A stretch of 64,000 nucleotides of DNA from an uncultured Ignavibacteriota bacterium (lineage in GTDB: Bacteria > Bacteroidota > Ignavibacteria > UBA10030 > UBA8401). The position numbers and the translations under genes are program-made. This document shows, one piece after another, positions 1 to 10,523 of the stretch. The notes beneath the pieces were generated by a model, which saw only the letters and a list, made by a program, of their open reading frames with translations, made no database searches and was not told where the DNA came from. Positions within the stretch are counted from its first letter, which is position 1. Every line of letters starts with the position of its first letter. The DNA is taken from positions 248,001 to 312,000 of the forward strand of contig CAISDA010000006.1 in assembly GCA_903884005.1 (NCBI GenBank), in the 5' to 3' direction.

Positions 1-1513
1 CGCAGGGACAGGCGATGATCAAAATGCCTGTCACCGCATTCATGATGCGGGACGGATCCGTGCGCCACCACCATGCCCCCGTGAGCGCCGCAAGCGCGAT
101 GACAATGATGGTAAAGTAGGCGCCGACGGCGTCCGCAATGGCGGTCATCCGGCTGGGCCTCTTCTCCGTATAGGCATCGGCATTCCACAGCTGCGTCAGA
201 TAACTCTGCGAAACTTCTTTTGCGATCTGCATTTCGATCATGCTGCCGCAGTGACGCCCGCCTGCGTAGACCAGGTCGCCGGTATGCTTCTCGACGGCCG
301 TCGATTCGCCCGTCACGAAACTGTAGTCGATCGCCGCGTCCCCGTTCAGCACATAGCCGTCGGCGGGAATGATCTCGTTGTTGCGCACAAGGACCTTGTC
401 GCCGGGGGCGAGGCGTTCCAGGGGAACCGACGCCTCGACGCCGTTCTTTATAACCGTTATTGCAATTGGAAAATACGACGCGTAGTCGCGCTCGAAGTTG
501 AGCCGGTCGTACGTCTTGCTCTGAAAGAGTTTCCCGGCGAGCAGGAAGAAGACGAGCCCGGCGAGCGAATCGAGGAACCCCGCGCCGCTGCGCGTAAGGA
601 TCTCGGCCAGGCTGCGGACAAAGACGACCGCGATGCCAAGGGCGATCGGCACATCGAGCGTGACGGCGCCGTTTCGCAGGCCGCGCCAGGCGGACAGGAA
701 ATATCCCGACGCGCAATACGCGACCACCGGCAGGGCCAGAAGCAGATTCACATAACTGAACACGCGCCGGAGTCCGGCGTCGACATCCCCGATCGACAGA
801 TATTCGGGAAAACTCAGCAGCATAATGTTGCCGAAGCAGAAGCCCGCGATGCCGATCTTATAATAGAGCGACCGCTCCGCCGACGCCAGTGCCGTGCGGC
901 GGCCGCTGCCCTCAAGCGAAATATCCGGCGCATAGCCGAGCGACGCGAGGAGTTCAACGAGTGTTCTCAGCGACGTTTCGCGGGGATGATAGTGCACGGT
1001 GAGTTTTTTTTTCAGGAAATCGGCCCGCGAATGGGTGATGCCGGTGTCGAGCCTGTACAGATGTTCGAGGAGCCACACGCAGGAGCTGCAATGGATCTGA
1101 GGCAGCGAAAGCGTTACCGCACAGAGCTCGTCGCTCCGATAGTCCAGCATCTTTCGCTGGATCTCCTCATCGTCCAAATAGTCGAAGCGGGCCGGCTGGT
1201 CCGGAGTAAGCCCCGGACGCGGCGAGATCGAATAATAATCGCAGAGATCATTTTCACGAAGCAGTTCGTACACCACGCGGCAGCCGTGGCAGCAAAATAT
1301 TTTTCCATCGTCAGTCCCGACGGCAGGCAGGGTCTCATCCCTCTCGGCCTCATCGGCGGCCCACTCCTGCCCGATGCCGACCTCCGGCAGGCCCGGCGCA
1401 TCCCCCCCGGCGACGCCCCCGCCATTCGGCACCCTGTCTCCGCAGTGATCACAGTACCGCCCCTCCCCCTTCATTCTTTCATCACGCTCGACAGGTGTGT
1501 GTGCGATAGTCAT
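1..1513 (-). CDS. ccoI: Copper-translocating P-type ATPase, CcoI/FixI-like (C-terminus beyond window)
   Basis: About 504 residues are visible; the reading frame runs off the left edge just after the CPC ion-binding motif (residues 502-504). The N-terminus has a Cys-rich metal-binding region (CDHC at 21-24, CCHGC at 74-78) and an HMA-like CSSC motif (142-145). Membrane helices follow, then the TGES actuator motif at 401-404. The phosphorylation (DKTGT) and ATP-binding domains would lie outside the window. An N-terminal Cys-rich domain plus HMA motif plus CPC is typical of pumps that load copper into cbb3 cytochrome oxidase. The ATG at 1513 lies 6 nt past the preceding stop, with a GGAAAGAAG-like ribosome site. 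A shorter start at 1474 is possible. It appears to be co-transcribed with the upstream membrane protein gene. The CcoI assignment rather than a general CopA is inference from the domain layout. Confidence 0.85.
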   Translation of the reverse strand, partial: MTIAHTPVERDERMKGEGRYCDHCGDRVPNGGGVAGGDAPGLPEVGIGQEWAADEAERDETLPAVGTDDGKIFCCHGCRVVYELLRENDLCDYYSISPRPGLTPDQPARFDYLDDEEIQRKMLDYRSDELCAVTLSLPQIHCSSCVWLLEHLYRLDTGITHSRADFLKKKLTVHYHPRETSLRTLVELLASLGYAPDISLEGSGRRTALASAERSLYYKIGIAGFCFGNIMLLSFPEYLSIGDVDAGLRRVFSYVNLLLALPVVAYCASGYFLSAWRGLRNGAVTLDVPIALGIAVVFVRSLAEILTRSGAGFLDSLAGLVFFLLAGKLFQSKTYDRLNFERDYASYFPIAITVIKNGVEASVPLERLAPGDKVLVRNNEIIPADGYVLNGDAAIDYSFVTGESTAVEKHTGDLVYAGGRHCGSMIEMQIAKEVSQSYLTQLWNADAYTEKRPSRMTAIADAVGAYFTIIVIALAALTGAWWWRTDPSRIMNAVTGILIIACPC

Positions 1514-1519
1514 CCGGCA

Positions 1520-2353
1520 TTACTTCTTTCCGTTCGTCATTTCAGTCTTGGCGTTGTTCTCGTATTTCAGTTCCGAACCGAACATGCTGTGGGGAATGAG
1601 AAACACGATGAACGTGACAATTGCCGCCCCGGCGACCCAAAATTTCGGCTGCGGAAACTTGCGCACGGCGACGGCCGCGATCACCCATGCAAGAAACATG
1701 ATCGCGGTTTTATTGTCCGTGAGATCTGAGGCAAAGGGCCATCCCGTCCACCAGGCATCGAATGCGTAATGCTGAACGAGCGGACCGAGAAGCAGCCCTC
1801 CCACGAACATTGCAAGAACCGCCAGATCGGTCGGCAGTTGCAGATTGTCACCGGGTGCGAAGGCAGCAAGCAGGGCGCGTGCAGAAAACAGCAGTCCCAT
1901 GAACATGCAGAAAATATGTGGCAGCAGAATATACAGAGGGACATCCCCTTTGAACCGGAGCACAGTCGATCCGGATGCCGGCAGTACAATCGATTCATTT
2001 CCTGCGTCGAGTCTCGTCTTATATTCAAGTTTCCCTGCCGGCGGCTGGTACGGCAGTTCGGCCGAGAGCATGCCCGTTCCCGCATCATAGGTCATTGGCA
2101 CCGCGGTCCACGCATCGTCCGTCTTAAACCGTTTCCATTCGAGCACGCCATGGATCGACGCATCATTGGTCGCGATACCGATGGGGGCGTTCGAGAGTCC
2201 TCCATGAGTCCGGTCGAGCGAGTACCTGAATGCTTTACCGCCGAGAAGGGCGTTGCCCTTGATGGGGTATGTCGGGCCCGTGGTCCGCTGATAGAACGCG
2301 GCAAGCAGAGTGATGATGAGTGCAAGTCCCCATAATACGGTCGATCGTTTCAT
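1520..2353 (-). CDS. Conserved membrane protein of unknown function, upstream of ccoI
   Basis: This 277-residue protein has an N-terminal hydrophobic segment (about 5-22). An extracytoplasmic, beta-rich-looking region (about 25-135) follows. Four further membrane spans lie at about 140-165, 176-196, 216-234 and 238-256, and the C-terminal tail is charged. I do not recognise the family. It ends 6 nt before the copper P-ATPase start, so the two genes are probably co-expressed. That suggests, without proving, a role near copper handling or cytochrome oxidase assembly. The start is the ATG at 2353, 28 nt after the ychF stop, so it may belong to the same transcript as ychF. Confidence 0.75.
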   Translation of the reverse strand: MKRSTVLWGLALIITLLAAFYQRTTGPTYPIKGNALLGGKAFRYSLDRTHGGLSNAPIGIATNDASIHGVLEWKRFKTDDAWTAVPMTYDAGTGMLSAELPYQPPAGKLEYKTRLDAGNESIVLPASGSTVLRFKGDVPLYILLPHIFCMFMGLLFSARALLAAFAPGDNLQLPTDLAVLAMFVGGLLLGPLVQHYAFDAWWTGWPFASDLTDNKTAIMFLAWVIAAVAVRKFPQPKFWVAGAAIVTFIVFLIPHSMFGSELKYENNAKTEMTNGKK

Positions 2354-2381
2354 AGCATCCTTTTATACGATGGAATGTAAA

Positions 2382-3476
2382 TTATACATTGAATCTGAAA
2401 TGCACCACGTCGCCGTCTTCAACAATATAGTCGCGTCCCTGCACATGGAGCAGGCCGGCGTCCTTGATGGCTGCTTCGGTGCGCAGGCGCAGCAAGTCGG
2501 CGCATTTGATGATCTCTGCGCGAATGAACCCTTTTTCAAAGTCGGTATGGATCACTCCGGCCGCTTCCGGCGCGGTCGCTCCCCGGCGCACCGTCCACGC
2601 GTGCACTTCTTTCGGCCCGGCCGTGAAGAAGGTGATGAGCTGAAGCAGGTCCATGCCTTCGCGGATCACCTGCTGAAGACCCGATTCGCTCAAGCCGAGC
2701 CCCAGCAAAAATTCCGAACGCTCATCGGCCGGCAATTCAGCCACCTCCGCCTCGACGGCGGCGCTGATGACGACGGTTTTCATGTGTTCCTTGGCGGCGA
2801 TCTCCCTTACCTGGTCGACATACGGGTTGGTCCCCGCCACGTCTTGTTCATGCACGTTACAGACATACATCACCGGTTTGTTCGAGAGCAGGTGCATATC
2901 GCGCAGCCATACTTTTTCGTCGTCGTGCCCGATCGGCATATAGCGCGCGAGACGGCCGGAACCGAGATGCGCCTTCAGGGCGATACAAAAATCGGCTTCA
3001 GCCCTGCATTTTTTATCGCTCTTTGCTCGCCGCTCCGCGTCCGATATTTTTTTGTGGACGGTGTCGAGATCCTTCAGTATCAATTCCGTCTCGATCACTT
3101 CAATATCCCTCTTCGGATTGACGCTCCCGTCGACATGGATCACATTGGGATCGTCGAAACATCGCACGACGTGCGCGATGGCATCGACGTCCCGTATGTG
3201 CGACAGGAATTGATTGCCCAGCCCTTCGCCCTTGCTTGCGCCCTTGACGAGCCCGGCGATGTCCACGAATTCAATCACCGACGGCACGATTTTGGGAGGC
3301 GTATAGAGCGCCACCAGGTCGTCGATCCGTTTGTCAGGGATGGGCACGATGCCCACATTCGGCTCTATCGTGCAGAAAGGATAATTTGCGGCCTCAGCCC
3401 CAGCCGCCGTGATCGCATTAAAAAGTGTTGACTTACCGACATTCGGCAGTCCGACAATACCGCAGTTAAAACCCAT
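2382..3476 (-). CDS. ychF: Redox-regulated ATPase/GTPase YchF (OLA1 family)
   Basis: This 364-residue protein matches YchF in full length. It has a P-loop GLPNVGKST near residue 9, a switch/G3 motif [16 protein letters not shown], and NVHEQD in place of NKxD. The last substitution is the known reason this Obg-like family prefers ATP. The C-terminal TGS-type domain carries the [18 protein letters not shown] stretch, and the protein ends with FRFNV. YchF binds ribosomes and is linked to stress responses. The ATG at 3476 has no strong Shine-Dalgarno sequence. The gene is followed closely by the unknown membrane protein and ccoI. The identity is secure. Confidence 0.97.
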   Translation of the reverse strand: MGFNCGIVGLPNVGKSTLFNAITAAGAEAANYPFCTIEPNVGIVPIPDKRIDDLVALYTPPKIVPSVIEFVDIAGLVKGASKGEGLGNQFLSHIRDVDAIAHVVRCFDDPNVIHVDGSVNPKRDIEVIETELILKDLDTVHKKISDAERRAKSDKKCRAEADFCIALKAHLGSGRLARYMPIGHDDEKVWLRDMHLLSNKPVMYVCNVHEQDVAGTNPYVDQVREIAAKEHMKTVVISAAVEAEVAELPADERSEFLLGLGLSESGLQQVIREGMDLLQLITFFTAGPKEVHAWTVRRGATAPEAAGVIHTDFEKGFIRAEIIKCADLLRLRTEAAIKDAGLLHVQGRDYIVEDGDVVHFRFNV

Positions 3477-3612
3477 AGAGATGATCGTATTATTGAAAAA
3501 AAGGAAAATTCGTTAAAAGACGCGTAGTCGTTCTCCAACGGATGCATGATGCACCATTTAGTAATGTACGAAATGTTTATGTAAATTACGTGCGCACGTG
3601 CGCCGGTTCCGG

Positions 3613-4110
3613 TTATTTTTTATAGAGATTGTCTCCCCACTCGATCACATCGAGTTGGACGCGCGCGGTACCGGCCCCCACCATGAACAGTTGTGTTGCA
3701 GCAGCCAATGAAAGATCGATGATCCGTTCCATCTTGAACGGCCCCCGGTCGTTAATACGCACAACGACGGATTTCATGTTATCCAGGTTTGTCACACGCA
3801 GCGTCGTGCCGAACGGCAGCGAACGATGTGCCGCCGTCAGTTGATACATGTCGTAGATCTCTCCGTCGGCGGTCTTCTTTCCGTTAAAATCATCGGCATA
3901 GTAGGACGCGAGCCCCTGTGTCATCAGAAGGGAATGTTCGGAGTCCGGAGGGAGCGTGGCAGGCTCGGCCCGTTGTTCGGGCGACGCGTGCCTCGGTGAT
4001 ACGGTGCGCGGGGGCGGCTCGTGCGTGGTGAATCGGGGCGAAGAGACGCAGCCGCACAGGGCGGCCGCAAGAAAAACTGCGGCACCCGCAGTGCGCATGT
4101 GCGTTCTCAT
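3613..4110 (-). CDS. rlpA: RlpA-like septal ring/lytic transglycosylase lipoprotein
   Basis: The product is about 165 residues. A short signal peptide ends in a lipobox (LCGC), so it should be lipid-anchored in the envelope. A Pro/Arg-rich linker of about 40 residues follows, then a double-psi beta-barrel. The RlpA signatures GLASYYADDFNGKKTADGE, AAHRSLPFGTTLRVTN and VVVRINDRGPF are all visible. There is no C-terminal SPOR domain, so this is a short RlpA. RlpA proteins cleave denuded glycan strands at division sites in some species. In-frame ATGs lie at 4128, 4110 and 4098; 4110 was chosen because GGAAC precedes it and it gives a normal signal peptide. The gene stands alone between ychF and manC. 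Confidence 0.88.
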   Translation of the reverse strand: MRTHMRTAGAAVFLAAALCGCVSSPRFTTHEPPPRTVSPRHASPEQRAEPATLPPDSEHSLLMTQGLASYYADDFNGKKTADGEIYDMYQLTAAHRSLPFGTTLRVTNLDNMKSVVVRINDRGPFKMERIIDLSLAAATQLFMVGAGTARVQLDVIEWGDNLYKK

Positions 4111-4243
4111 GCCGTTCCAGGGGATCATTGAAAAATCGTTTCTGTGTTCAGTGCATGGCGCTTCGCCGCTGCTTCCAGATCATGTAACGACGCTCATCGG
4201 CAGCATCGAGCACGCTCTCGGCAGGCCGCCGGTTCGTGCGACA

Positions 4244-5344
4244 TTAGAGAAATTCGTTCATTTTTTTTCGCCGGAGATAATCCACGACTTCTTTCACGTC
4301 CTGCGAATTGTCTTTCTTGCACACGAGCAGGGCGTCGTCCGTTTGTATGATGATCAGGTCATCGACGCCGACCGTCGCAACGAGTTTCCCCGGCGCATGG
4401 ACATACGTGTTCTTCGAGTTAACGGCAATGATCGTGCCGTTCGCAAAATTGCCGCATTCATTTTTCGGTGCGAGCCGGCACACTTCATCCCACGATCCGA
4501 CATCGTTCCAGCCGAAGTTCCCGCGGATCACATACACGCTCTTCGCTTTTTCCATCACGCCGTAGTCGATGGAAATGCTCCTTACCATGCCGTAGGCGCG
4601 GTCAAGACTTTGTTCGAACATGGGCGTGCCAAGCGACGGTTCCAATTGTTTGAGCCGTTCATGAAGATCGGGAAGCGATCGTTGTATCTCGGAAAGGATC
4701 ACATCCACCCGCCACATGAACATGCCGCTGTTCCAGAGAAAATCGCCGCTCTCCAGAAATTGCTGCGCCATCTGCGGATTCGGTTTTTCGGCGAATGTCT
4801 TTACCTGAAACACTCCCTCTTTCATGAAGGCAGGGCGATCCTCCTCCGCATCCTCGCGCACTTGTATATACCCGTATCCGGTCTCGGGGCGGTTCGGCTG
4901 TATGCCGATGGTGACGAGCGATTCCGATGCGTCGGCAACGCTGGCGCCGAGCTCGAGCACACGCACGAATTCCAGTTCATCCTGTATCAGGTGATCGGCC
5001 GGAAGCACGACCATGATCCCCTTCGGATCGAGACGCTGCACGAACATCGCAGCCAGTCCGATGCACGGCGCGGTATTGCGCCCCACCGGTTCGACAAGGA
5101 TGTTGGCCTGAGGCACCTGCGGGAGCTGCTGCATGATGCCGTCCTTCTGCATTTTATTGGTCACGACGAACACATTTTTCGGCTCGACGAACGCGCCCAG
5201 CCGGCGAATCGTGTTTTGGATCATCGTTCCTTCGCCGGCGATTTCCAGCAGCTGCTTCGGATTTTTTTCGCGGCTTCTCGGCCAGAACCGCGCGCCGACG
5301 CCGCCGGCCATGATGACAGCATATATTTGAGGTTTCGTGTCCAT
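4244..5344 (-). CDS. manC: Mannose-1-phosphate guanylyltransferase
   Basis: This 366-residue protein makes GDP-mannose from mannose-1-phosphate and GTP for surface polysaccharides. It has the nucleotidyltransferase signature GGVGARFWPRSR followed by PKQLL near the N-terminus. VEPVGRNTAPCIGLAA, FAEKPN and WNSGMF, typical of the family, follow. It lacks the C-terminal phosphomannose isomerase cupin of the bifunctional enzymes. A strong AAGGA ribosome site sits 6 nt before the ATG. It directly follows the unknown gene at 5354-6181 with a 9-nt gap, so alr, that gene and manC may share a transcript. Confidence 0.95.
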   Translation of the reverse strand: MDTKPQIYAVIMAGGVGARFWPRSREKNPKQLLEIAGEGTMIQNTIRRLGAFVEPKNVFVVTNKMQKDGIMQQLPQVPQANILVEPVGRNTAPCIGLAAMFVQRLDPKGIMVVLPADHLIQDELEFVRVLELGASVADASESLVTIGIQPNRPETGYGYIQVREDAEEDRPAFMKEGVFQVKTFAEKPNPQMAQQFLESGDFLWNSGMFMWRVDVILSEIQRSLPDLHERLKQLEPSLGTPMFEQSLDRAYGMVRSISIDYGVMEKAKSVYVIRGNFGWNDVGSWDEVCRLAPKNECGNFANGTIIAVNSKNTYVHAPGKLVATVGVDDLIIIQTDDALLVCKKDNSQDVKEVVDYLRRKKMNEFL

Positions 5345-5353
5345 ACATCGTCC

Positions 5354-6181
5354 TTATTTCAATTTGGTTTCTTTGCTCTCATGAATGAATTCGGAAATTT
5401 CCTGCATGTATCTGATGCCGCTGCTCGCATCGTGAAGCGCGAACGAGAGCATCGTTCCCAGCTGTGTGATGATCTTGGTGATATTCGGATCTTTCACCAA
5501 TCCTTTGCGTTCTATGGCCTCCAAGATGGAGGCGATCTCGCTGAATGTGCCGCTGATCACGACTTTGTTTTGAGGGCGCGCCATGTCGACGACATTTTTC
5601 GCCATCATCTTCAGGACGGCAAGCGACATCGCGCGTTCGGCCATCGGCTTTTTATCGAAGACCGCCGCCGAATCCGCCAGACGGCGCACCGTCAGCAGCA
5701 TCGGATGGTCGAGCAGATCCACAAACGGGGGCGTATCGAACACATCGGAGGCGACAGAGACCGGGATCGTGTCTGACACTGCAGAGGGAATGTTGTTCCA
5801 GTCGGGTTCGGGAAGCGCTTGTACCGTGGCGGCCTCGGTTCCCGGCACCGGAGCGTCGTCCCATGTGAACGGGTCGAACGTATCGGCATTGAATGCATCG
5901 ATCACCGCGTCGTACAAGAGCTGGACATCCGCATCGAATTGTTCGAGGCTGAATTCAGTGTCCCGTTTGGAGCGCGCCAGCAGCCACTCGAATGCGATCC
6001 CCGCCTTCGCGAATCCCTGTATAAAATTCAGACACACGACTTCCGTTCGCAGATCGGACGTATGCGCGAATTTTTGTCCGAGCTTCAGCAGGTAGGCTAC
6101 ATGCTCGGGCTTGACGTCGCCTTCGAGCATTGACTGCGCCCGGCGGAAAACCTGGAGCACATATTCTTCGGAATTATCCAT
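5354..6181 (-). CDS. Uncharacterised mostly helical protein between alr and manC
   Basis: This product is 275 residues with no signal peptide or membrane span. I do not recognise it. Both ends look helical, with an acidic, Pro-rich linker (about 100-150) between an N-terminal helical part and a C-terminal region about 120 residues long. The start is well fixed: an AAGGAGG site precedes the ATG at 6181 by 7 nt, and the ATG overlaps the last codons of alr by 8 bases. The overlap implies translational coupling with alr. Context (alanine racemase, GDP-mannose synthesis) points loosely to envelope biology, but no function can be assigned. Confidence 0.8.
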   Translation of the reverse strand: MDNSEEYVLQVFRRAQSMLEGDVKPEHVAYLLKLGQKFAHTSDLRTEVVCLNFIQGFAKAGIAFEWLLARSKRDTEFSLEQFDADVQLLYDAVIDAFNADTFDPFTWDDAPVPGTEAATVQALPEPDWNNIPSAVSDTIPVSVASDVFDTPPFVDLLDHPMLLTVRRLADSAAVFDKKPMAERAMSLAVLKMMAKNVVDMARPQNKVVISGTFSEIASILEAIERKGLVKDPNITKIITQLGTMLSFALHDASSGIRYMQEISEFIHESKETKLK

Positions 6182-7286
6182 GGATGGTCCTCCTTGGCAC
6201 ACGGTACGAAATGGAGCACGTTATTTCATAGGGTATGGTGCCCGCCTTATCGGCAAGATCCCAGGCGGTAATCGCGTGCTTTCCCGCTGTTCCCAGCAGC
6301 ACTGCTTCGTCGCCGACACGCACTTGCGAATTCGGGCCAAGATCAATCATCATCTGGTCCATACAAATCGTCCCGACCACAGGATATTTTTTCCCCGCAA
6401 CAATTGCTTCCGCCTTGTTCAAGAGCGACCGGTGAATGCCGTCGGCATATCCGATCGGCAGCGTGGCGATCGTTGTTTTTCGCGGCGTCACGTAACGCCG
6501 GTTGTAGCTGATGCTTGTCCCCTTGGGCACCGTCTTGACGAATGATATTGCCGTCTTCAATGCCATGGCGGGTTCAAGCCCGACGGAGAGCCGTGTCTCA
6601 TGCGAGGGCGGATAGCCGTACATCATGATACCCGCGCGCACCATGTCGAAGTACGATTCGGGGATCTGCATAATGGCGCCGCTGTTTGCGCAATGAACAA
6701 GAGGAATGACCGCACCCGTTGCGAGAATGGCGTTCTGCACCGATCGGAACCGGTCGAGCTGCGCATAGGCGAAGGACAGGTCGTGCTCGTCCGATGTTGC
6801 AAAATGCATGTAGAGTCCCTGCACACGCAGATTGCGCAGTTTCCTCACCGCTTCAAAAAATGCGGGCGCCTCCGCAGCGGCGATGCCGATACGGCCCATG
6901 CCGGTGTCTACTTTGATCTGCACCGCAGCGACCGTTCCCGCAGCCGCGGCCAGTCGGTTCACGGCCTTCGCCGTCTCGATGGAACACAGCGTAATATCGA
7001 CGCCGTGCTCGATGTAGAGCCCGAGTTGGTGCCGGGCGGGAGCCGAGAAAACGAGGATCGGCAGTCGGACGCCGGCGCTTCGCAATTCAACGGCCTCTTC
7101 GATGATCGCCACGCCGAGGTAATCGGCGGCCTCGTGTGCAAGGATCGATTGCACCACGGGGAGCATGCCGTGCCCGTACGCGTTTGCCTTGACCACTGCC
7201 ATTACTTTAACACCGGTATGGCGCCGGACCGCGGACAGGTTCGAGCGAATCGCACGGAGATCAACTTCGGCAAAAGTGGGTCGCAT
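6174..7286 (-). CDS. alr: Alanine racemase
   Basis: This 370-residue PLP enzyme converts L- to D-alanine for peptidoglycan. The PLP lysine lies in VVKANAYGHG (K33), and the second catalytic base is the tyrosine of SYNRRY (Y261). GYADG and CMDQMMID near the C-terminus are typical of the family. The usual glycine after the catalytic Tyr is Asn here. The start at 7286 (MRPTFAEVDL) fits homologue length; an upstream ATG at 7328 would add 14 unlikely residues and lies inside the atpC terminator. The 3' end overlaps the next gene. No clear ribosome site precedes the start. Confidence 0.95.
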   Translation of the reverse strand: MRPTFAEVDLRAIRSNLSAVRRHTGVKVMAVVKANAYGHGMLPVVQSILAHEAADYLGVAIIEEAVELRSAGVRLPILVFSAPARHQLGLYIEHGVDITLCSIETAKAVNRLAAAAGTVAAVQIKVDTGMGRIGIAAAEAPAFFEAVRKLRNLRVQGLYMHFATSDEHDLSFAYAQLDRFRSVQNAILATGAVIPLVHCANSGAIMQIPESYFDMVRAGIMMYGYPPSHETRLSVGLEPAMALKTAISFVKTVPKGTSISYNRRYVTPRKTTIATLPIGYADGIHRSLLNKAEAIVAGKKYPVVGTICMDQMMIDLGPNSQVRVGDEAVLLGTAGKHAITAWDLADKAGTIPYEITCSISYRVPRRTIHG

Positions 7287-7329
7287 GAAAGTGGCGCTAT
7301 TGTTCAGAGTGTGGAAATGACATGTCACG

Positions 7330-7364
7330 AAAAACGCCCGCTGACCGTTGGCGGTGCGGGCGTT
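7330..7364 (-). terminator. Rho-independent terminator of the atpDC operon
   Basis: A 9-bp perfect GC-rich stem (7333-7341 with 7356-7364) and a 14-nt loop are followed on the minus strand by a run of five T. It lies 14 nt past the atpC stop, so it should end atpDC transcription before alr. Confidence 0.85.
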
Positions 7365-7377
7365 CTATGACAGCGGA

Positions 7378-7794
7378 CTATTTTGCAACAGAGGCTATCT
7401 TTAAACGATTCATTGACCGGGCAAGAGCTGCGCGTGCGCGCTCCTCGTTCAGGCCGGACTCCTTCTGTGTCAGGCGTTCCGCCGCTCGCTCCTTCGCGCG
7501 CAGCGCGCGCTCCGTGTCGATAAGGTCCGACCGTTCGGCAGTCTCGGCAAGGACGATCACCTTATTGTCCCTCACCTCCACAAATCCGCCGGACGTCGAA
7601 TACCGTGATAGTGTTCCGCCGTCATCGATGATCTTCAATTCCCCGATGCCGATGCTCGACAAGAGCGGCGCGTGGTTGTTGAGCACTTGAAATCCGCCGA
7701 CAGTGCCGGGGGCACTGAAACTTTGCACGGTCCCGGAAAACACCGTCGATGCCGGAGTCACAATATCGAGCGTAAAATTTTTCGACTCAGCCAT
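7378..7794 (-). CDS. atpC: F1Fo ATP synthase epsilon subunit
   Basis: This 138-residue protein matches the epsilon subunit. The N-terminal beta-sandwich includes FTLDIVTPASTVFSG and FQVLNNHAPLLSSIGIGEL, and the two-helix C-terminal part contains RALRAKERAAERL. It is the inhibitory/coupling subunit of the F1 stalk. The ATG at 7794 (MAESKNF) was preferred to an upstream 7836 start because homologues begin here. It follows atpD after 48 nt and is followed by a strong terminator. Confidence 0.95.
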   Translation of the reverse strand: MAESKNFTLDIVTPASTVFSGTVQSFSAPGTVGGFQVLNNHAPLLSSIGIGELKIIDDGGTLSRYSTSGGFVEVRDNKVIVLAETAERSDLIDTERALRAKERAAERLTQKESGLNEERARAALARSMNRLKIASVAK

Positions 7795-7842
7795 AGGTAA
7801 TTCGACAAAAATAAATTCAGAGAGTGGAGAGACCACCGTACG

Positions 7843-9327
<1,485 letters not shown>

Positions 9328-9377
9328 TCAATTTGAAAATAAAATTTGCGAACATTTCTCCTCCGCCGCCGGGGAGC

Positions 9378-10346
9378 CTAGCGTTTCGAGAGTATTGCAT
9401 CGATGACGGTTTTTCCGTGGAGGCGTCCATTCTCGATGAAAATCTTATTATTGTCCTTCCCCGCTGCGATCGATCCCGCAACATAGACGCCGGGCACGCT
9501 CGTTTCGTACGTCGCCGCATCGACAACCGGCGCCTGGGTCTCGGCATCGACTGCCATGCCGCACATTCCGATCAGCCTCGTGTCGGGATGATATCCGGTG
9601 AGTGCGAAGACAAAATCATTGCCGAGCACCCGCGCTTCATTATCCGGCCCGCAGACAACGACCGCATCGGCGCGGATCTCGGTCACCGACGAATTGACAC
9701 AGGCCGCGATCGATCCTTCGTGTATCCGGTTGAGCAGATCGGGGAGAATCCAATATTTTATTCCGCTGTCGAATACGGGGTGGCGATGTATCACCGTCAC
9801 ATGAGCGCCGTGCCGGAACAATTCAAGAGCGGCGATCGCCGCAGAATTCTTGCCCCCGATCACTGCGACACGCTGCCGATAAAAGGAATACGGCTCATGA
9901 TAATAATGACTCACCTTCGGCAGATGCTCGCCGGGAATGGAAAGCATGTTGGGGTGATCGTAATACCCGGTGGCGAGTATGATGCTGCGACAGGTCGAGA
10001 TTCCCATCGGCGTGAGGACTTCAAAATGCACCGGTCCTCTGCGTATCTCTGTGACCTCGTCATAGAGCCGCAGCACCAGATGGAAATGGTCGGCCACGCG
10101 CCGGTAATATTCCAAGCCATCTGCGCGCGTCGGACGCATGGATGCCGAAGTAAACGGCACTCCGCCGATTTCGAGCAGTTCCGGGGTTGAAAAAAACGTC
10201 ATTGTGCCGGGAAAATGCTGGAGCGAATTGACGATTCCTCCCTTATCAATCACACAATACGTCAAACCGCCCTTTTCGGCCTCGATAGCGGCGGCAAGCC
10301 CCGCCGGACCCGCCCCGATAATGATCACATCATATGCAGTATTCAC
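9378..10346 (-). CDS. ypdA: YpdA-family FAD/NAD(P)-dependent bacillithiol-disulfide reductase
   Basis: This 322-residue flavoprotein has a GxGPAG FAD-binding motif at the N-terminus (IIIGAGPAGLAAAIEAEKGG) and a second dinucleotide motif VIGGKNSAA in mid-protein. It lacks the CxxC redox pair of thioredoxin reductases. The PHxxYYDHP-like and YHEPYSFY stretches are typical of YpdA. In Firmicutes, YpdA reduces oxidised bacillithiol; a similar thiol system here is inference. The GTG at 10346 is preceded by AAAGGA; no ATG lies in a sensible place. It is divergent from purN across a 177-nt intergenic region. Confidence 0.85.
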   Translation of the reverse strand: MNTAYDVIIIGAGPAGLAAAIEAEKGGLTYCVIDKGGIVNSLQHFPGTMTFFSTPELLEIGGVPFTSASMRPTRADGLEYYRRVADHFHLVLRLYDEVTEIRRGPVHFEVLTPMGISTCRSIILATGYYDHPNMLSIPGEHLPKVSHYYHEPYSFYRQRVAVIGGKNSAAIAALELFRHGAHVTVIHRHPVFDSGIKYWILPDLLNRIHEGSIAACVNSSVTEIRADAVVVCGPDNEARVLGNDFVFALTGYHPDTRLIGMCGMAVDAETQAPVVDAATYETSVPGVYVAGSIAAGKDNNKIFIENGRLHGKTVIDAILSKR

Positions 10347-10464
10347 GACGCAGTCCTTTCTTCTGTAAATATTCCTGTTGAAGATACACATTGCACAACG
10401 GTGATTCAAGAGCGAACAAAGAGTAAATACACGGCCAAATATCTCCGTAAATCCATGCATTTCA

Positions 10465-10493
10465 TTGACAAAGCGGTTTATTATCAGTACATT
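10465..10493 (+). promoter_or_regulatory. Candidate sigma70-like promoter for purN-purH
   Basis: TTGACA (10465-10470), a 17-nt spacer and TACATT (10488-10493) lie about 30 nt before the purN start. The -35 is a perfect consensus match and the -10 is a partial one. No operator was recognised. Confidence 0.5.
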
Positions 10494-10523
10494 TACTCAA
10501 ATTTTTCATGCAAGGGACAGTCT

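Noticed and set aside
251-1729. Long plus-strand open frame of about 490 codons
   Set aside because: It is antisense to the copper P-ATPase, has no recognisable motif and an Arg/Asp-rich composition typical of shadow frames in GC-rich DNA.
3956-5776. Plus-strand open frame of about 600 codons
   Set aside because: It lies opposite manC and the unknown gene and has His/Arg-rich shadow composition with no domain.
10215-10523. Upstream extension of the purN frame
   Set aside because: Homology begins at the TTG at 10524; the extension overlaps ypdA and its promoter region.
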